This document shows positions 22,131-32,196 of a stretch of DNA of 64,000 bases, in pieces. Location: the NCBI GenBank assembly GCA_963383645.1, contig OY726569.1:75719135-75783134 (forward strand), in the 5' to 3' direction. The stretch comes from Muscardinus avellanarius (taxonomy: Eukaryota; Chordata; Mammalia; Rodentia; Gliridae). Every line of letters starts with the position of its first letter. The first letter of the stretch is position 1. The translations under genes were made by a program, and so were the position numbers. The notes under the pieces were generated by a model. That model was not told the DNA's origin. It did no database searches and saw only the letters and a list, made by a program, of their open reading frames with translations.

Positions 22131-22785
22131 CTATGCAGGGCCAGGCCAGGGAGCCACCACAATTTTAGAATCTCTTACAAACGTTCGCTCTCTATCCTAA
22201 CACACAGCAGGTAGCTATAGAAAGAAGGAGGATGGTATGTGTTTGAAGGTTGGCAGGCTTTGTTCCCCTTGCAGCATAGGTGTGACTTCACCAGGAGACC
22301 TGGATGGGCAGTGCTGGAGGTGGGTGGAGCAGAGCTGGGTATAAACCCTAGATCTCACAAGCTGGAGACTTTGCCTGGTTGCCTACTCCTGTGTTCAGTT
22401 CCCTCAAAGTAGAAGGAAGAGTGTTATGCCAAGACTTAGCGACATGGTGTAGATGGGGACTTAGCACACTGAGGCTGGGCTCCAATCACAGAGCTGGGAT
22501 TCTAGGGCTCAACTCCAGCTCCTGGAGGGTGATCAAGGGCCCCACACGATGCCGTCATGCTCAGCCCTTTGGTGGATGTGCATTAGAGTGGTGTCAGTCT
22601 GCCTGGACAGTACTGTATCTGTGGGGCAACTTTGTGTACAAAGCCGTAGAAGTCCAACAGTTCACATGGGTGGTCTGGTCCTGTTGGCTACGGAAACATC
22701 ATGCTTTCTGAAGATGTGGAAAGGAGCTCGATGCCCAGCACTCTGAATCTGATTAAATAAATAAATGGTGTGTATAAGTGTTTGT

Positions 22786-22786
<1 letters not shown>
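22131..22786. other. Unique sequence, nothing recognised
   Basis: About 650 bp. No repeat or gene recognised. Confidence 0.5.
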
Positions 22787-22829
<43 letters not shown>

Positions 22830-22860
22830 TTTTAAGGCATGAAAATGACTCCAAAGATGA

Positions 22861-22907
<47 letters not shown>
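22787..22907. repeat. (TG)n and (TA)n microsatellites
   Basis: About 20 TG units (22787-22826), 36 nt of unique sequence, then about 22 TA units (22863-22907), followed by a short TTTA run. Confidence 0.96.
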
Positions 22908-22909
<2 letters not shown>

Positions 22910-23257
22910 CAAGTGGTCTTTATTTACTTATTTATTTATTTGCTAAGGAACAAAGCAAATTGCTAAGGTTTAAAGGTGTGTGGTCTTCTCTTCATATATG
23001 AAGGGCTGGAAGAATATATACTAGGACTTCAGTAGCTACATCAGGAAAATAAGATAATTATTTTACTCTTTTTTTCCTTCACAATATCTGTATTTTCTAA
23101 ATCCTAACATGTATTAGTTTTATAATAAGAAACTGGAATTAGCACTTTATACCATGAGGTGTTGGACCTGGACCGGGCATTTGCTGAGAGAAGGGGAATC
23201 CCTTTGTTGGCTCTGGCACTAATTCCAGCCTCAGGTCACCATGAGCTTGAGCTTCTT
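22908..23257. other. Unique AT-rich sequence, nothing recognised
   Basis: About 350 bp between the microsatellites and the L1 insertion site. Confidence 0.5.
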
Positions 23258-25078
23258 AGAAAGCAGGCAGAGTCTGTCTAATTTCCAGGTCTTTGATCCA
23301 TCTTGAATTGACATCTTGAATTGAGAAAGTGGGGTTTATGTCCATTTTTCTGTGGGTGCAATATGGTTACCCAGTTTTGCCAATACCACTTATTGAAGAG
23401 GTTATCTTTTCTCCAGTGTATGTTTTTGGCCCCTTTGTCAAAAATCAGTTGACTGTACCATGTGGATTTGTTTCTGAGTTTTCTATTCTGCTCCATTGGT
23501 CTATATGTCTGTTTTTGTGCCAGTACCATGCTATTTTTATTACTATAGCTCTGTAGTATAGTTTGAAGTCAGACATTGTGATGCCTTCTGCATAGTTCTT
23601 GTTGCTGAGAACTACTTTGGTTATTCTGGGTTTTTTGCTGTTCCAAATGAATTTAAAGACTGATTTTTCTATGTCTGTGAGGAATGACCTTGGTAATTTA
23701 ATGGTATCTCATTGAATATGTAGATCAATTTTGGAAGAATGGCCATTTCATTTTGATGATATTTATTCTGCCTATCCAAGAACATGGAAGGTATTTCCAT
23801 TTTCTAAGGTCTTCTTCAATTTCTTTTTTCAATATTTTATAATTTTCCTTGTGGATTTCTTTTGGATCAAAGACCTGGAAATTAGACCAGAGACCTTGCA
23901 GCTCCTTTAGGAGGGCATAGGTCCAAAACTTCAACACATAGGCACAGGTAAAAACTTTTCAACAAGACCCCAAAGGCTCAAGAAACTAAAAGTGGATTGA
24001 TGCGTGGGATTGCATTATACTAAAGAGTTTCTGTGCAGCAAAGAAAACCTCAACAGAGAGTCAACAGAATGAGATAAAATTTTTACCAACTACTCCTCCA
24101 ATAAAGGATTAATATCTAAAATATAAGAGAACTCAAGAAACTCACCACTAAGAAAACAAATAACTCAATCAAAAATGAGTAAGTGAACTAAATAGATACT
24201 TCACAAAAGAGGAAATACAAATGGCCAATAAATGTAGGCAAAAATGTTCAACATCATTAGTAATCAGAGAAATGTAAACAAAAACTACCCTGAAATTTTA
24301 CCTAACCCCAAGTAGAATGGCAGTCATTAGAACCACAAACAACAACAAATGTTGGTGAGGATGTGGAGAAATGAGAACTCTAAAACATTGTTGGTGGAAT
24401 TGCCAATTAGCGCAACCACTTTGGAAAACAGTATGGAGGATCCTCAGAAGAATGGAAACAAACCTACCATATAATCCAGAAATACCACTTCTGGGTATCT
24501 ACCCAAAAGAATGGAAACCAAACCACCAGACTAATGTATGCATACCTATGTTTATAGTTGCACAGTTCACAATTGCTAAACTATGAAATCAGCCAAGACG
24601 TCCATCAACAGATGAATGGATTACAAATGGGATATGTATATAATGAAATTTTACTCAGCCATAAAGGACAAAATCATGTCATTTTCAGGGAAATGAATGG
24701 AACTGGAGAACATTATGCTAAATGAGATTAGTCAGTCACAAAAAGTAAAAAACTGGATGCTCTCCCTAATACGCGGAGCTAGGGAGAAAATGGGTCATAG
24801 GAGTGACTAGACGAAGAAGGAGAAAAATTAGGTGAGCAAATAAGGCGACCTAACTGGGGGGAGCTGAGGGGGGGACGAGGGGAATTCCCAAATGCACATG
24901 GTGCACGTTCACAAACAGCAGTCACTAAGCCAAACTTGAGAAGGAGGGAGGGGGAGGGAACGGGGTGGGAACTGGGGAAGGGCTAAATGAGTGATGAGTG
25001 CACGTATGCCTCTACCATCTTGTGCCCCGTTAAAATGTATGAGTATAATGCATCAATTAAGAAAAAGGAAGCAGGCTG
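23258..25078 (+). mobile_element. LINE-1 insertion with 5' inversion (twin priming)
   Basis: The minus-sense segment (23278-23936) encodes part of ORF2 upstream of its C-terminus ([20 protein letters not shown] on the minus strand). It is joined at about 23937 to a plus-sense segment that runs through the ORF2 C-terminus (GIYPKEWK), the 3'UTR and an A-rich end near 25066. The flanks AGAAAGCAGGCAG (23258-23270) and AGGAAGCAGGCTG (25066-25078) are a TSD with two mismatches. About 20 codons are missing at the inversion joint. Both segments have stops and indels; the element is dead. Confidence 0.9.
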
Positions 25079-26039
25079 ACGGCAGCTAGTGGGCAGTGAT
25101 GCTGAGGCTGGCAGGGGTCACTCTGGCTATGTTCATACAGATTCCCCTGTATGTCATGCAGGCTGCTGCGTGACATCAGACCTAGAGTGTTTAGACGCAG
25201 GTCAACAGATAAGCCAAGTCGATACAGATATCCCTACAGATGCAAAAGTTCAGAAGTGGAATGTGGGGAACAAATCTAAGCCCACTGGAGAAGTGGGCCA
25301 GGTGGCAGGTCTGCCCCTGTGGGGATTGTGGCTTTGAACGGGAATCCCTACGCCAGACCCCAGGGGTATAACTTGAGAGCCTAGGACCCTTCAGAATGTC
25401 GCATGGTTTCCTCTAACCTTGGCCTTGGACACAGCCTGGCAACGGAAGCCCTTCTTGCCTTCCCACAAAAAAGCAAGATGCAGAGCAATAAGCTCGCCTG
25501 CCCAGGTCTTTCCTCTTCCTTACTAGAAGTGAGTGTGCTCATGGCTGCTGAGCTAGTAAAGATGGCGCTCATAGCAGACTGCAAAGAATGCTGAGGAATG
25601 ATTCAGAACACCAGGCATCCCTTTGGTTGGGAACTGAGCAAGGCTGGTGAAGGCCAGGAATAAAGACATTATGTTGGGTGCCAGCTCCCAGTGGTGGTGG
25701 AGTCTTTGGGGTTTCTTGCCCTCTTTCTCTTCACTTGGGGAATCTGTGGCTGGCAAGATGGGGTCAGTTCCTGCATAGCCTGAGAGCACAGCAGGGTGGG
25801 CAGGCTGGCAGAGAGTGAGCAGGCAGAACACCTGCCCCCCAACACACGTGCTCAGGGCTCAGCCACAGTTTCATAGAACCTCAGGGCTGGAGATGGGGTC
25901 TGTAGGTTCTTTTTTTTAAATCTTTCTTGAACACAAGTGATTTTGTACAGTCTATGCACAAAGTATCTTTTTGGTAACTAAATTTAAAAAGTTTGCCAAG
26001 TTGCTACTTGAGAGGAGAGTCATGAGACATTTGTGCTGG
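25079..26039. other. Unique sequence, nothing recognised
   Basis: About 960 bp. Short opposing frames only. Confidence 0.5.
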
Positions 26040-26165
26040 CAGGAACCAGGCACAGCATCTCATCCAGCACTCCCATTTTAGAGAATAGCAAACAGAGGCT
26101 CAGAAAGGTTAATGCCATGGCTAGTTAGTGTTCAAGCAGGGCTAGAATCTAATTTATGATTCCTA
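26040..26165 (+). mobile_element. MIR relic
   Basis: CCCATTTTAGAGAATAGCAAACAGAGGCTCAG with CAGGGCTAGAATCTAA downstream matches the 3' half of MIR. Confidence 0.65.
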
Positions 26166-26571
26166 CCTTTCATTCTTGCTTTTCCATTACTACCAATTAG
26201 GAAATTTAAGATGCTAACAGCATTAATAAGAAAAGTTCTAGCTGCTGCCTCAGGTAGGATGGCGGCTCCTATGTGCCACAAGACAGCAAGCGCAGACACA
26301 GCTGGGGCCCCGGGTTCTGTCCTCCTCCCTGAGCCTCAGCCTCATTCCCATGCTAGTCCCCTGCAGGGCCACACGTGAACTCCCTGTTTTTCTCTTCTGT
26401 CAGACAGCCTTGGTTCAGGTCATGTGCATACCTCCGGACCACTAGAAGCCACCAGATTAGGCCCAGCTCTGATGGGATTACACTAGTCAGCCCCTATCTA
26501 CCAAGCTGTGGCTGGGTCTGCAGGGGAGAGAGAGCAGAACAAAGTTGGAGTTTCAATAAGAATGAAGAATA
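26166..26571. other. Unique sequence, nothing recognised
   Basis: About 400 bp, no feature recognised. Confidence 0.5.
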
Positions 26572-26767
26572 AGCTGGGCGTGGTGGCACACACTTGTAAT
26601 CCCAGCATTTGGGAGGCTGAGACCAGAGGATTGAGGTTCGCGGCCAGCCTTGGCTACTTAGTGAGGCCCTCTGTAACTTAGTGAAACCCTGTTTCAAAAT
26701 AAAGAATAAAAAATAAGGCAGAGGTGTAGCTCAGAAGTCAAATGCCCCTGGGTTCCATCCCAGATCC
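26572..26767 (+). mobile_element. B1-ID SINE whose tail became a purine tract
   Basis: Complete dimer: GCTGGGCGTGGTGGCACACA at the start and AATGCCCCTGGGTTCCATCC in the ID half. The expected A-rich tail is replaced by the AAG/GGA tract that starts at 26768. Confidence 0.9.
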
Positions 26768-27124
26768 AAGAAGAAGAAGAAGAAGAAGAAGAAGAAGAAG
26801 AAGGAGGAGGAGGAGGAGGAGGAGGAGGAGGAGGAGGAGGAGGAGGAGGAAGAAGAGGAGGAGGAGGAAGAGGAGGAGGAGGAGGAGGAGGAAGAGGAGG
26901 AGGAGGAGGAGGAGGAGGAGGAGGAGGGAGGAAGAAGGAAGAAGAAGGAAGAAGAAGAAGAAGAAGAAGAAGAAGAAGAAGAAGGAGGAGGAGGAGGAGG
27001 AGGAGGAGGAGGAGGAGGAGGAAGAGGGAGGAAGAAGGAAGAAGAAGGAAGAAGAAGGAAGAAGAAGGAAGAAGAAGGAAGAAGAGGAGGAGGAGGAGGA
27101 GGAGGAGGAGGAGGAGGAGGAAGA
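26768..27124. repeat. 357-nt pure polypurine tract (GAA/GGA)n
   Basis: Every base on the + strand from 26768 to 27124 is A or G. Blocks of AAG, GGA, and the 9-mer GAAGAAGGA alternate. Such homopurine mirror-like DNA can adopt intramolecular triplex (H-DNA). It opens long low-complexity frames on both strands that are not genes. Confidence 0.98.
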
Positions 27125-27525
27125 TTAAAATGAAATTTAACTTGAAGGAAGCCAGTGGGTAGCAGCTCATCCATGAAGTTGAGCATGTGGTGCAGCCAAA
27201 CTGGCTCAGCTATCACTGAACACCTTACACAGAGCAGCCACACAAAACGTCAAAAGAAGGCCCGAGAGTCACACAAGTGGGGTCTCAGCAATCCCTTCCA
27301 CAGCCAGGCCTTGGGTTCAGTCTTCCCGGGAAGCTGTCGATGCCGAGCAGATGAATCTACCCAGAAGTTAATATCCCTCCTTGTTTCTCATTCTGTGCCA
27401 TCCTTGTGTCTATGTACTGGTATGAAGCTTGAGGACAAGGCCTCACAGGACCTGGTGGCTGATGGTTGCTGGCTCTGAGCATCCACATGCTACTAAATGC
27501 ATGTTCTGACTCCATCTTCCATTAA
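27125..27525. other. Unique sequence, nothing recognised
   Basis: About 400 bp, no feature recognised. Confidence 0.5.
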
Positions 27526-27754
27526 GAGGTAAATAACTTCAGCTGGACGTGGTAGCGCACTCCTGTAATCCCAGTACTTATGAGGCGGAGACAGGATGAT
27601 CACAGGTATGTGTCTGAGGCCAATCTCAGCAACTTAGCGAGACTCTGTTTCAAAATAAATAATAAAAACAGGGCTGTGGGTGTGGCTTCAAGGTAGAGTG
27701 CCTCTGGGTTCGATCTCTAGTACCAAACATACACAAAAAGGAGATAAATAACTT
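27526..27754 (+). mobile_element. B1-ID SINE with 14-bp TSD
   Basis: Flanked by GAGGTAAATAACTT (27526-27539) and GAGATAAATAACTT (27741-27754), one mismatch. Both halves present, moderately diverged. Confidence 0.92.
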
Positions 27755-27759
27755 TCATT

Positions 27760-27902
27760 CACTACAACCCTTGCACTAACCACTAAAAGAAATTTACACC
27801 CTATTCTTTTTATATCCTATTATATCACTGCTTTTTCCCATGTCATAAGTCTTTTTGGATCCAATATCTTAGAAGTTTCATCATACTCTGTTGAGTTAGT
27901 AT
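27760..27902 (-). mobile_element. Old L1M fragment, left part of the host of the L1 insertion
   Basis: AT-rich sequence resembling the complement of an old L1 ORF2 end. Its continuation after the 15-bp TSD is at 30739-31020 (GGACATATTTTTAGGCTATTTCC). The younger L1 thus landed inside an older one. Confidence 0.5.
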
Positions 27903-28244
27903 TAGACTCCTACTCTTTTTTTTTTTTTTTGGTGGTTTTCTTTCCAAAAATATTTTTTTTAATTTTATTTTATTGGTGCACTGTATTCATACATCATAGT
28001 GGGATACAAACTTTTGTAGACATACATGCACACATCGCCCAGTCAGCCCCCACCCGATCCCCACCCCATTCTCTCCCCATCCCTCCCTCCCATGCTTGGT
28101 TTAGTGGTTGACATCTAGTATTATAGCAATTTATCCAAAATTAAAAATGATATTCTCACATAACAGTTTCATTTGTCTGATACCAAGCTTTTGATGACTT
28201 AAAGATAACATTTCAATATTTCTTTTTGCTTTCTTTCTTACCAG

Positions 28245-29005
28245 AGAATATTTTTTTCTTTTTTTTTAGGTGAAACTATCATATATTTATTTTTCAGAAA
28301 AAAATCTATCCTGATATGGAATATGGACTCTAGATACCCAAAACAATCTCGAAGCAAAAACAAAGCTAGAAGATGTATATTTTCTGATTTCAAACCATAT
28401 AAAGCTACAATAATTGAAACAGTGTAGTACTGTTCTAAAGGCAGATATATAGACCATTGGAGTTAAATACAAGCCTAGAGCTAACTTCTTCCCTATATTG
28501 TCAAGTTATTTTTGACAAGGTTTCCACGAAGATTTGGTGGTGGAAATAATAATCTTTTAACTAAATATTGTTGAAAAATAATAATTACATGGAAAAGAAT
28601 AAAATTGGACCCTTACCTAATCCCACATACAAGTATTAACTCAAACTAGATAAAAGACCTAAATATAAATCTTAAGACTATAAACTTTTAGGAGAAAATC
28701 TGGGTCATAAAACCTCACAACATTGAAATTGGCAGTGATTTCTTGGATATGATTTCAATGGCACAGGCAACAGAAGAATATACAAACTCCCTAAAAAATA
28801 AAAGAAAATATTGTATATCCAAAGACAATGTAAACAGAGTTAAAAGTTACTAATAGAATTGGATAAAATATTTCCAAATGCTATATCTGAAGGTATATTA
28901 ATATTCCAACTAGAAATCCTAAAAATTAACAACAATAAAGGCAAACAATACAATTTAGAGATAGGTAAAAGACTAACATAAATAATGAATCTCCACAGAT
29001 AACCA
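28245..29005 (+). pseudogene. Decayed L1 ORF2 fragment inside the minus-strand L1
   Basis: On the + strand the sequence around 28602-28690 translates as KLDPYLIPHT-INS then IKDLN, typical of L1 ORF2 upstream of the C-terminal domain. Other ORF2-like blocks run from about 28300 (ATATGGACTCTAGATACCCA) to about 29000. Stops occur in all frames and it looks far more diverged than the intact ORF1 beside it. It abuts the ORF1 stop within about 10 nt. Confidence 0.8.
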
Positions 29006-29008
29006 ATC

Positions 29009-29926
29009 TTAGTTGTCTGTTGGATGGAAACTCTTGTTTCTCTGGTTCTGGTGAGTGTTACCTATTTCTTCTTTGTAGTTAATCTCTTTGAGTATTTTCT
29101 CTAGCGCTGGTTTTGAAGACATAAATTCCTTCAGTTTCTGTTTGTCATGGAAGCTTCTTATTTCTCCATCTAATTTGATAGAAAGTTTTGCTGGATAGGA
29201 AATTTTTGGCTGGAAGTTGTTTTCTTTCAGAGTTTGGAATATGTTACTCCAAGTCCTTCTGGCTCTCATGACTTGGTTTGGGAAGTCTGGAGTGATTCTA
29301 ATTGGTTTGCCTCTGAATGTCACTTGGCCCTTTGTTTTTGTTGCCTTTAAGATTCTCTGCTTGGCTTCCACATTGGTCATTTTGACAATTATATGGCGTG
29401 GGGATCCTCTTCTCAGATCCTGTCTAAAGGGAGTTCTATAAGTTTCCTGGATCTGTGTATCAACCTCTTGCTCTATATTTGGAAAATTTTCTGCTATTAC
29501 TTCCTTGAAGAGATTGTTGATCCCTTTGGTATCACTTTCTTTTCCCTCCTCTATTCCAATTATTCTTAGGTTAGCTCTCTTAAGATGGGCCCATATTTCT
29601 TCAATGTCAGATTCCTGCTGTTGGATATCTTTTTCTAGATTAGAAACTATGCATTCATTTTTGGATTGCTCATCTTCTAAGAGCGAGATTCTGTTCTCCA
29701 TGTGGTCTAATCGGTTGTTTGTGCTTTGAATTGAGGCCTTTACTTCATTAATTGCTTCCTTTATCTCTTTTTGGCTCTCTCTGAGTTCTTTTCGAAGCAC
29801 CTCTATTATTTCTACAGTTATTTTCCTGATTTGATCTTCTAGAAATCTCTGATTTTCTGTTTTATCAGGTTCTGATGTTGTGGGGTTGTGCACATTCATT
29901 ACTTCAGTGTTATTCCTCTTTCCCAT
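29009..29926 (-). CDS. LINE-1 ORF1p, intact 305-residue RNA-binding protein
   Basis: L1 ORF1p is the trimeric RNA-binding and chaperone protein of the L1 ribonucleoprotein. The frame extends to a GTG at 29971, but the first ATG is at 29926 and gives MGKRNN, matching the MGKK-type start of primate ORF1p; G at +4 also favours it. Predicted layout: N-terminal tail 1-25, long coiled coil about 26-115 (heptad-like, KELRESQKEIKEAI), RRM starting at NLRIIGI (119-125) with RHIIVKM at 177-183, and a C-terminal domain with RARR (221-224), NFQPKISYPAKLS and FHDKQKLKEF. Tyr244 in ISYP and Arg223/224 occupy the positions of known RNA-contact residues in human ORF1p (known family fact, alignment by eye). 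No frameshift or stop. The 305 aa compare with 338 aa in human, so length is ordinary. No ORF2 follows; this is a transposon gene, not a host gene. Confidence 0.93.
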   Translation of the reverse strand: MGKRNNTEVMNVHNPTTSEPDKTENQRFLEDQIRKITVEIIEVLRKELRESQKEIKEAINEVKASIQSTNNRLDHMENRISLLEDEQSKNECIVSNLEKDIQQQESDIEEIWAHLKRANLRIIGIEEGKESDTKGINNLFKEVIAENFPNIEQEVDTQIQETYRTPFRQDLRRGSPRHIIVKMTNVEAKQRILKATKTKGQVTFRGKPIRITPDFPNQVMRARRTWSNIFQTLKENNFQPKISYPAKLSIKLDGEIRSFHDKQKLKEFMSSKPALEKILKEINYKEEIGNTHQNQRNKSFHPTDN

Positions 29927-30723
29927 GATTTCGGAGGTTTGTGCCTTCTCTGGGTTCTTCCCTTGGGTCACTATGGCTTCACTTAAGGTGCTCTGGATTT
30001 CGAGTCTGTATTATCTCAGACCCCACTACTCCTTTACTGGGTTGTATCACAGAGTCTCCGACCCAGGGAGTCGATAGAGGCTGCTTTAGACTATGGGGGG
30101 TGCCAGGTTGCACGTTCTCCTATGGTGTGATATCTCTGCCACCACCACTCCCTCACTGGGTCAAGTCCCAGGAGGCACAATACTGGGATTTCTCCTCTGT
30201 GGCCCGCAATTTGACTCACTGTTCTTGAGTACGTAGATGTAGCTGTACTGGACTTGGTGAATTCACTGCTGCTGCCGCCGCCGGTGGCAATATGGCGCCT
30301 CTGCCACGCCCTCGGCCATGAGGCTGGCGTATTTTTTCTTCTCTGGTTTTGATTTCCACTCTGAATCCCTGCAGCATGTGCTGAGCTCAGCCACTGGGAG
30401 CTTTAAATGCTGTCTGCGCTGAAAGATCCCGCCTGGCTGTTCTGCATCGACTCACCTCGGCTTGCTGTAGCCGTCCGCTGAGTTCGCCGCTGCCGCCGGC
30501 AGTATGGCGCTGCTGCCGCGTCCTCGGGCGCGTGTGTCTCCTCTGTGGCCCTGAGCTCTGTTCTCAGTCCGCTTTCTCTCTGGAGCCTGGTGGTTTTTTT
30601 GTTTTTCTGGTGATGGTGTTTTCTGGCTATGAAAGGCGCTCTTTTTGTGGTAATGGAGATTGGTTGTTAGCGGGACTCTTAAGCCCCGCTTTTCTCGGTC
30701 GCCATCTTCCCGGAAGTCTCTCC
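29927..30723 (-). promoter_or_regulatory. L1 5'UTR / internal promoter region
   Basis: About 800 bp, CpG-rich near 30260-30540. At the extreme 5' end in sense are an ETS motif (complement of CCGGAAGT, 30710-30717) and AAGATGGCG (complement of 30701-30709), a YY1-type site at about +15, as in the human L1 5'UTR. Two further TATGGCGC cores lie on the opposite strand at about 30291 and 30503 inside homologous CG-rich blocks 212 bp apart, suggesting degenerate monomer-like repeats. Another duplicated block (ACTCCTTTACTGGG near 30027; ACTCCCTCACTGGG near 30146) lies nearer ORF1. Confidence 0.8.
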
Positions 30724-30738
30724 TAGACTCCTACTCTT

Positions 30739-31020
30739 ACATAAGCATTTCTCTACTGCAGGACATATTTTTAGGCTATTTCCAAATTTTCCTCTTTGTA
30801 AACAAATACTGTCTCTGATTTTCTATCTACATGTTTACTATATGTCTGGCTATATCACTAGACTGTATTTCTAGAAATGTCTTTCTAGTTCAAAGGACAT
30901 GACCATTTTGGTGAATATTAAGTTTCCGCATTTTGGAGGACCATGGGTAAGAGAATAGCTTTCATACCACACACTTGCCAATGTTGACATTGTTTTTTGA
31001 TCATTGACATTTTGATTGTT
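30739..31020 (-). mobile_element. Old L1M fragment, right part of the host of the L1 insertion
   Basis: Continues the fragment at 27760-27902 after the TSD: GGCTATTTCCAAATTTTCCT, CTAGTTCAAAGGACATGACC, TTGCCAATGTTGACATTG. These are complements of old L1 ORF2 3' sequence. Confidence 0.6.
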
Positions 31021-31539
31021 ACACTTTTTCCCCCTAAATGCCACTTTATTTACTCCCCCCCCCCCAAGTGCTACTTTAGTGAAAACTTTTGGTATATCCG
31101 TCTTGTTTTATCATTCCCAAGGATAAGAAGACTCACTCCTTTCATTTTCTGCATCCTTCCCAGTCTTCTTTGAAATGCACCCCATTTGCGCTGTAGCTGG
31201 TCAGGTTCCTGGAAGCTTGAACTCAGAGATCAGCTCAACATAATTTCAAGGAGCTAGATTTTCTGAGAGCGACACTTCCAGTACACATGTGTGGAGCGTC
31301 CTCAGCCTGAGCAATGCGTAGTTTTCCAGCTGCTGGGCCATGTCCAGGGAGGCCAGGCATCCTGGTCCAGGCACACCTGGGAGGCAGTTAGGAGAACCGC
31401 AGCAGACCAGGGCAAGCAAGGGCCTGGGAGATGCTTAGTTTAACTGACTGATTACAGAGACCAGGAAATGGAAGGCTAGAGGCAGGAAGATGGGCGCGAA
31501 TTAAGTCAGGAAGCTACTTCCCAAACTACTTGTCAAGAA
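31021..31539. other. Unique sequence, nothing recognised
   Basis: About 520 bp with a C run near 31056. No feature recognised. Confidence 0.5.
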
Positions 31540-31760
31540 TGATTATTACAATAAGCAATAGCTATTTATTGAGAGTGTACTGTCTGCCAGGCATTGTACG
31601 TATATTATTTTCATTGAATTCTCACAGCAAATCTAGAGGATTTATGCACTTATTTTTACAGAGAATGAGACCCAGAGACTAAATAATGTCCCGAATGTGC
31701 ATCAGCCAGGCAAAGGCAGAGCATGTTTGGAGCCTCAGCAGTCCCAGCCTACAGCTCACT
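31540..31760 (+). mobile_element. MIR relic, nearly full length
   Basis: TATTTATTGAGAGTGTACTG, CTGCCAGGCATTGTACGTAT, TTTTACAGAGAATGAGACCC and AGCATGTTTGGAGCCTCAGC occur in MIR order. Confidence 0.75.
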
Positions 31761-32196
31761 CCGCCCCGTGCGGAGGCGGAGGCCCTGGCAGGTAGCTGAG
31801 TGAGGCCCCTTCGTCCTTCCTCTGTGGCAGGCGTATAGGGCAGAGCCCCACCATGCTCTTGGGATAGGCCCTGCAGAGTTTAAAAGGACCGGGTTCTGCT
31901 AGCTAACATTTGTCTTGTTAAGGCATGGTGCCCACAAGGCCTTGTGCCTGAGGAGTTTACTATGTGACGGGGGTTGGGTGGGGGGGTCTACAGACATCCA
32001 GGGTTCACAAATGATACACAAACAAAGCACTCAGAGGCATCATGGAGATTCAGAGAGGTCCAGGGAGAAGGTGGGACTTGAAAAAGTGGAGGAGAGTAGG
32101 TGCTGCTTGACAGGTGGGTGCCAAGGACAGGCCTGCCAGCTTATCAGTGGCCTGGGAAGGTATAAGGAAAGCCAGAGATCTTTTCTTTTCTTTTTC
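31761..32196. other. Unique sequence, nothing recognised
   Basis: About 430 bp. The 208-codon frame that starts at 31915 runs into SINE sequence and is rejected. Confidence 0.5.

Larger units (their letters stand above)
27903..30738 (-). mobile_element. L1-derived element: 5'UTR and intact ORF1, no ORF2, opposite-strand insert
   Basis: The perfect 15-bp TSD TAGACTCCTACTCTT at 27903-27917 and 30724-30738 defines one retrotransposition event in minus orientation. In sense order (right to left): 5'UTR 30723-29927, ORF1 29926-29009, an opposite-strand decayed L1 ORF2 piece plus about 140 bp of unassigned sequence 29008-28106, an L1 3'UTR 28105-27931, and a poly(A) tail seen as a T run at about 27916-27930. 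No ORF2 in sense is present. The target strand reads TCTT/ACA, compatible with L1 endonuclease. The layout recalls half-L1 (HAL1) elements, which carry ORF1 without ORF2, but a one-off rearrangement is possible. Confidence 0.85.

Noticed and set aside
26694..27243. Long frames rich in Leu/Pro/Ser (minus) or Arg/Glu/Lys (plus)
   Set aside because: Pure translation of the GAA/GGA tract; low complexity with no coding signal.
28245..29005. Possible functional + strand gene opposite ORF1
   Set aside because: It is recognisable as L1 ORF2 but carries stops in every frame; a relic.
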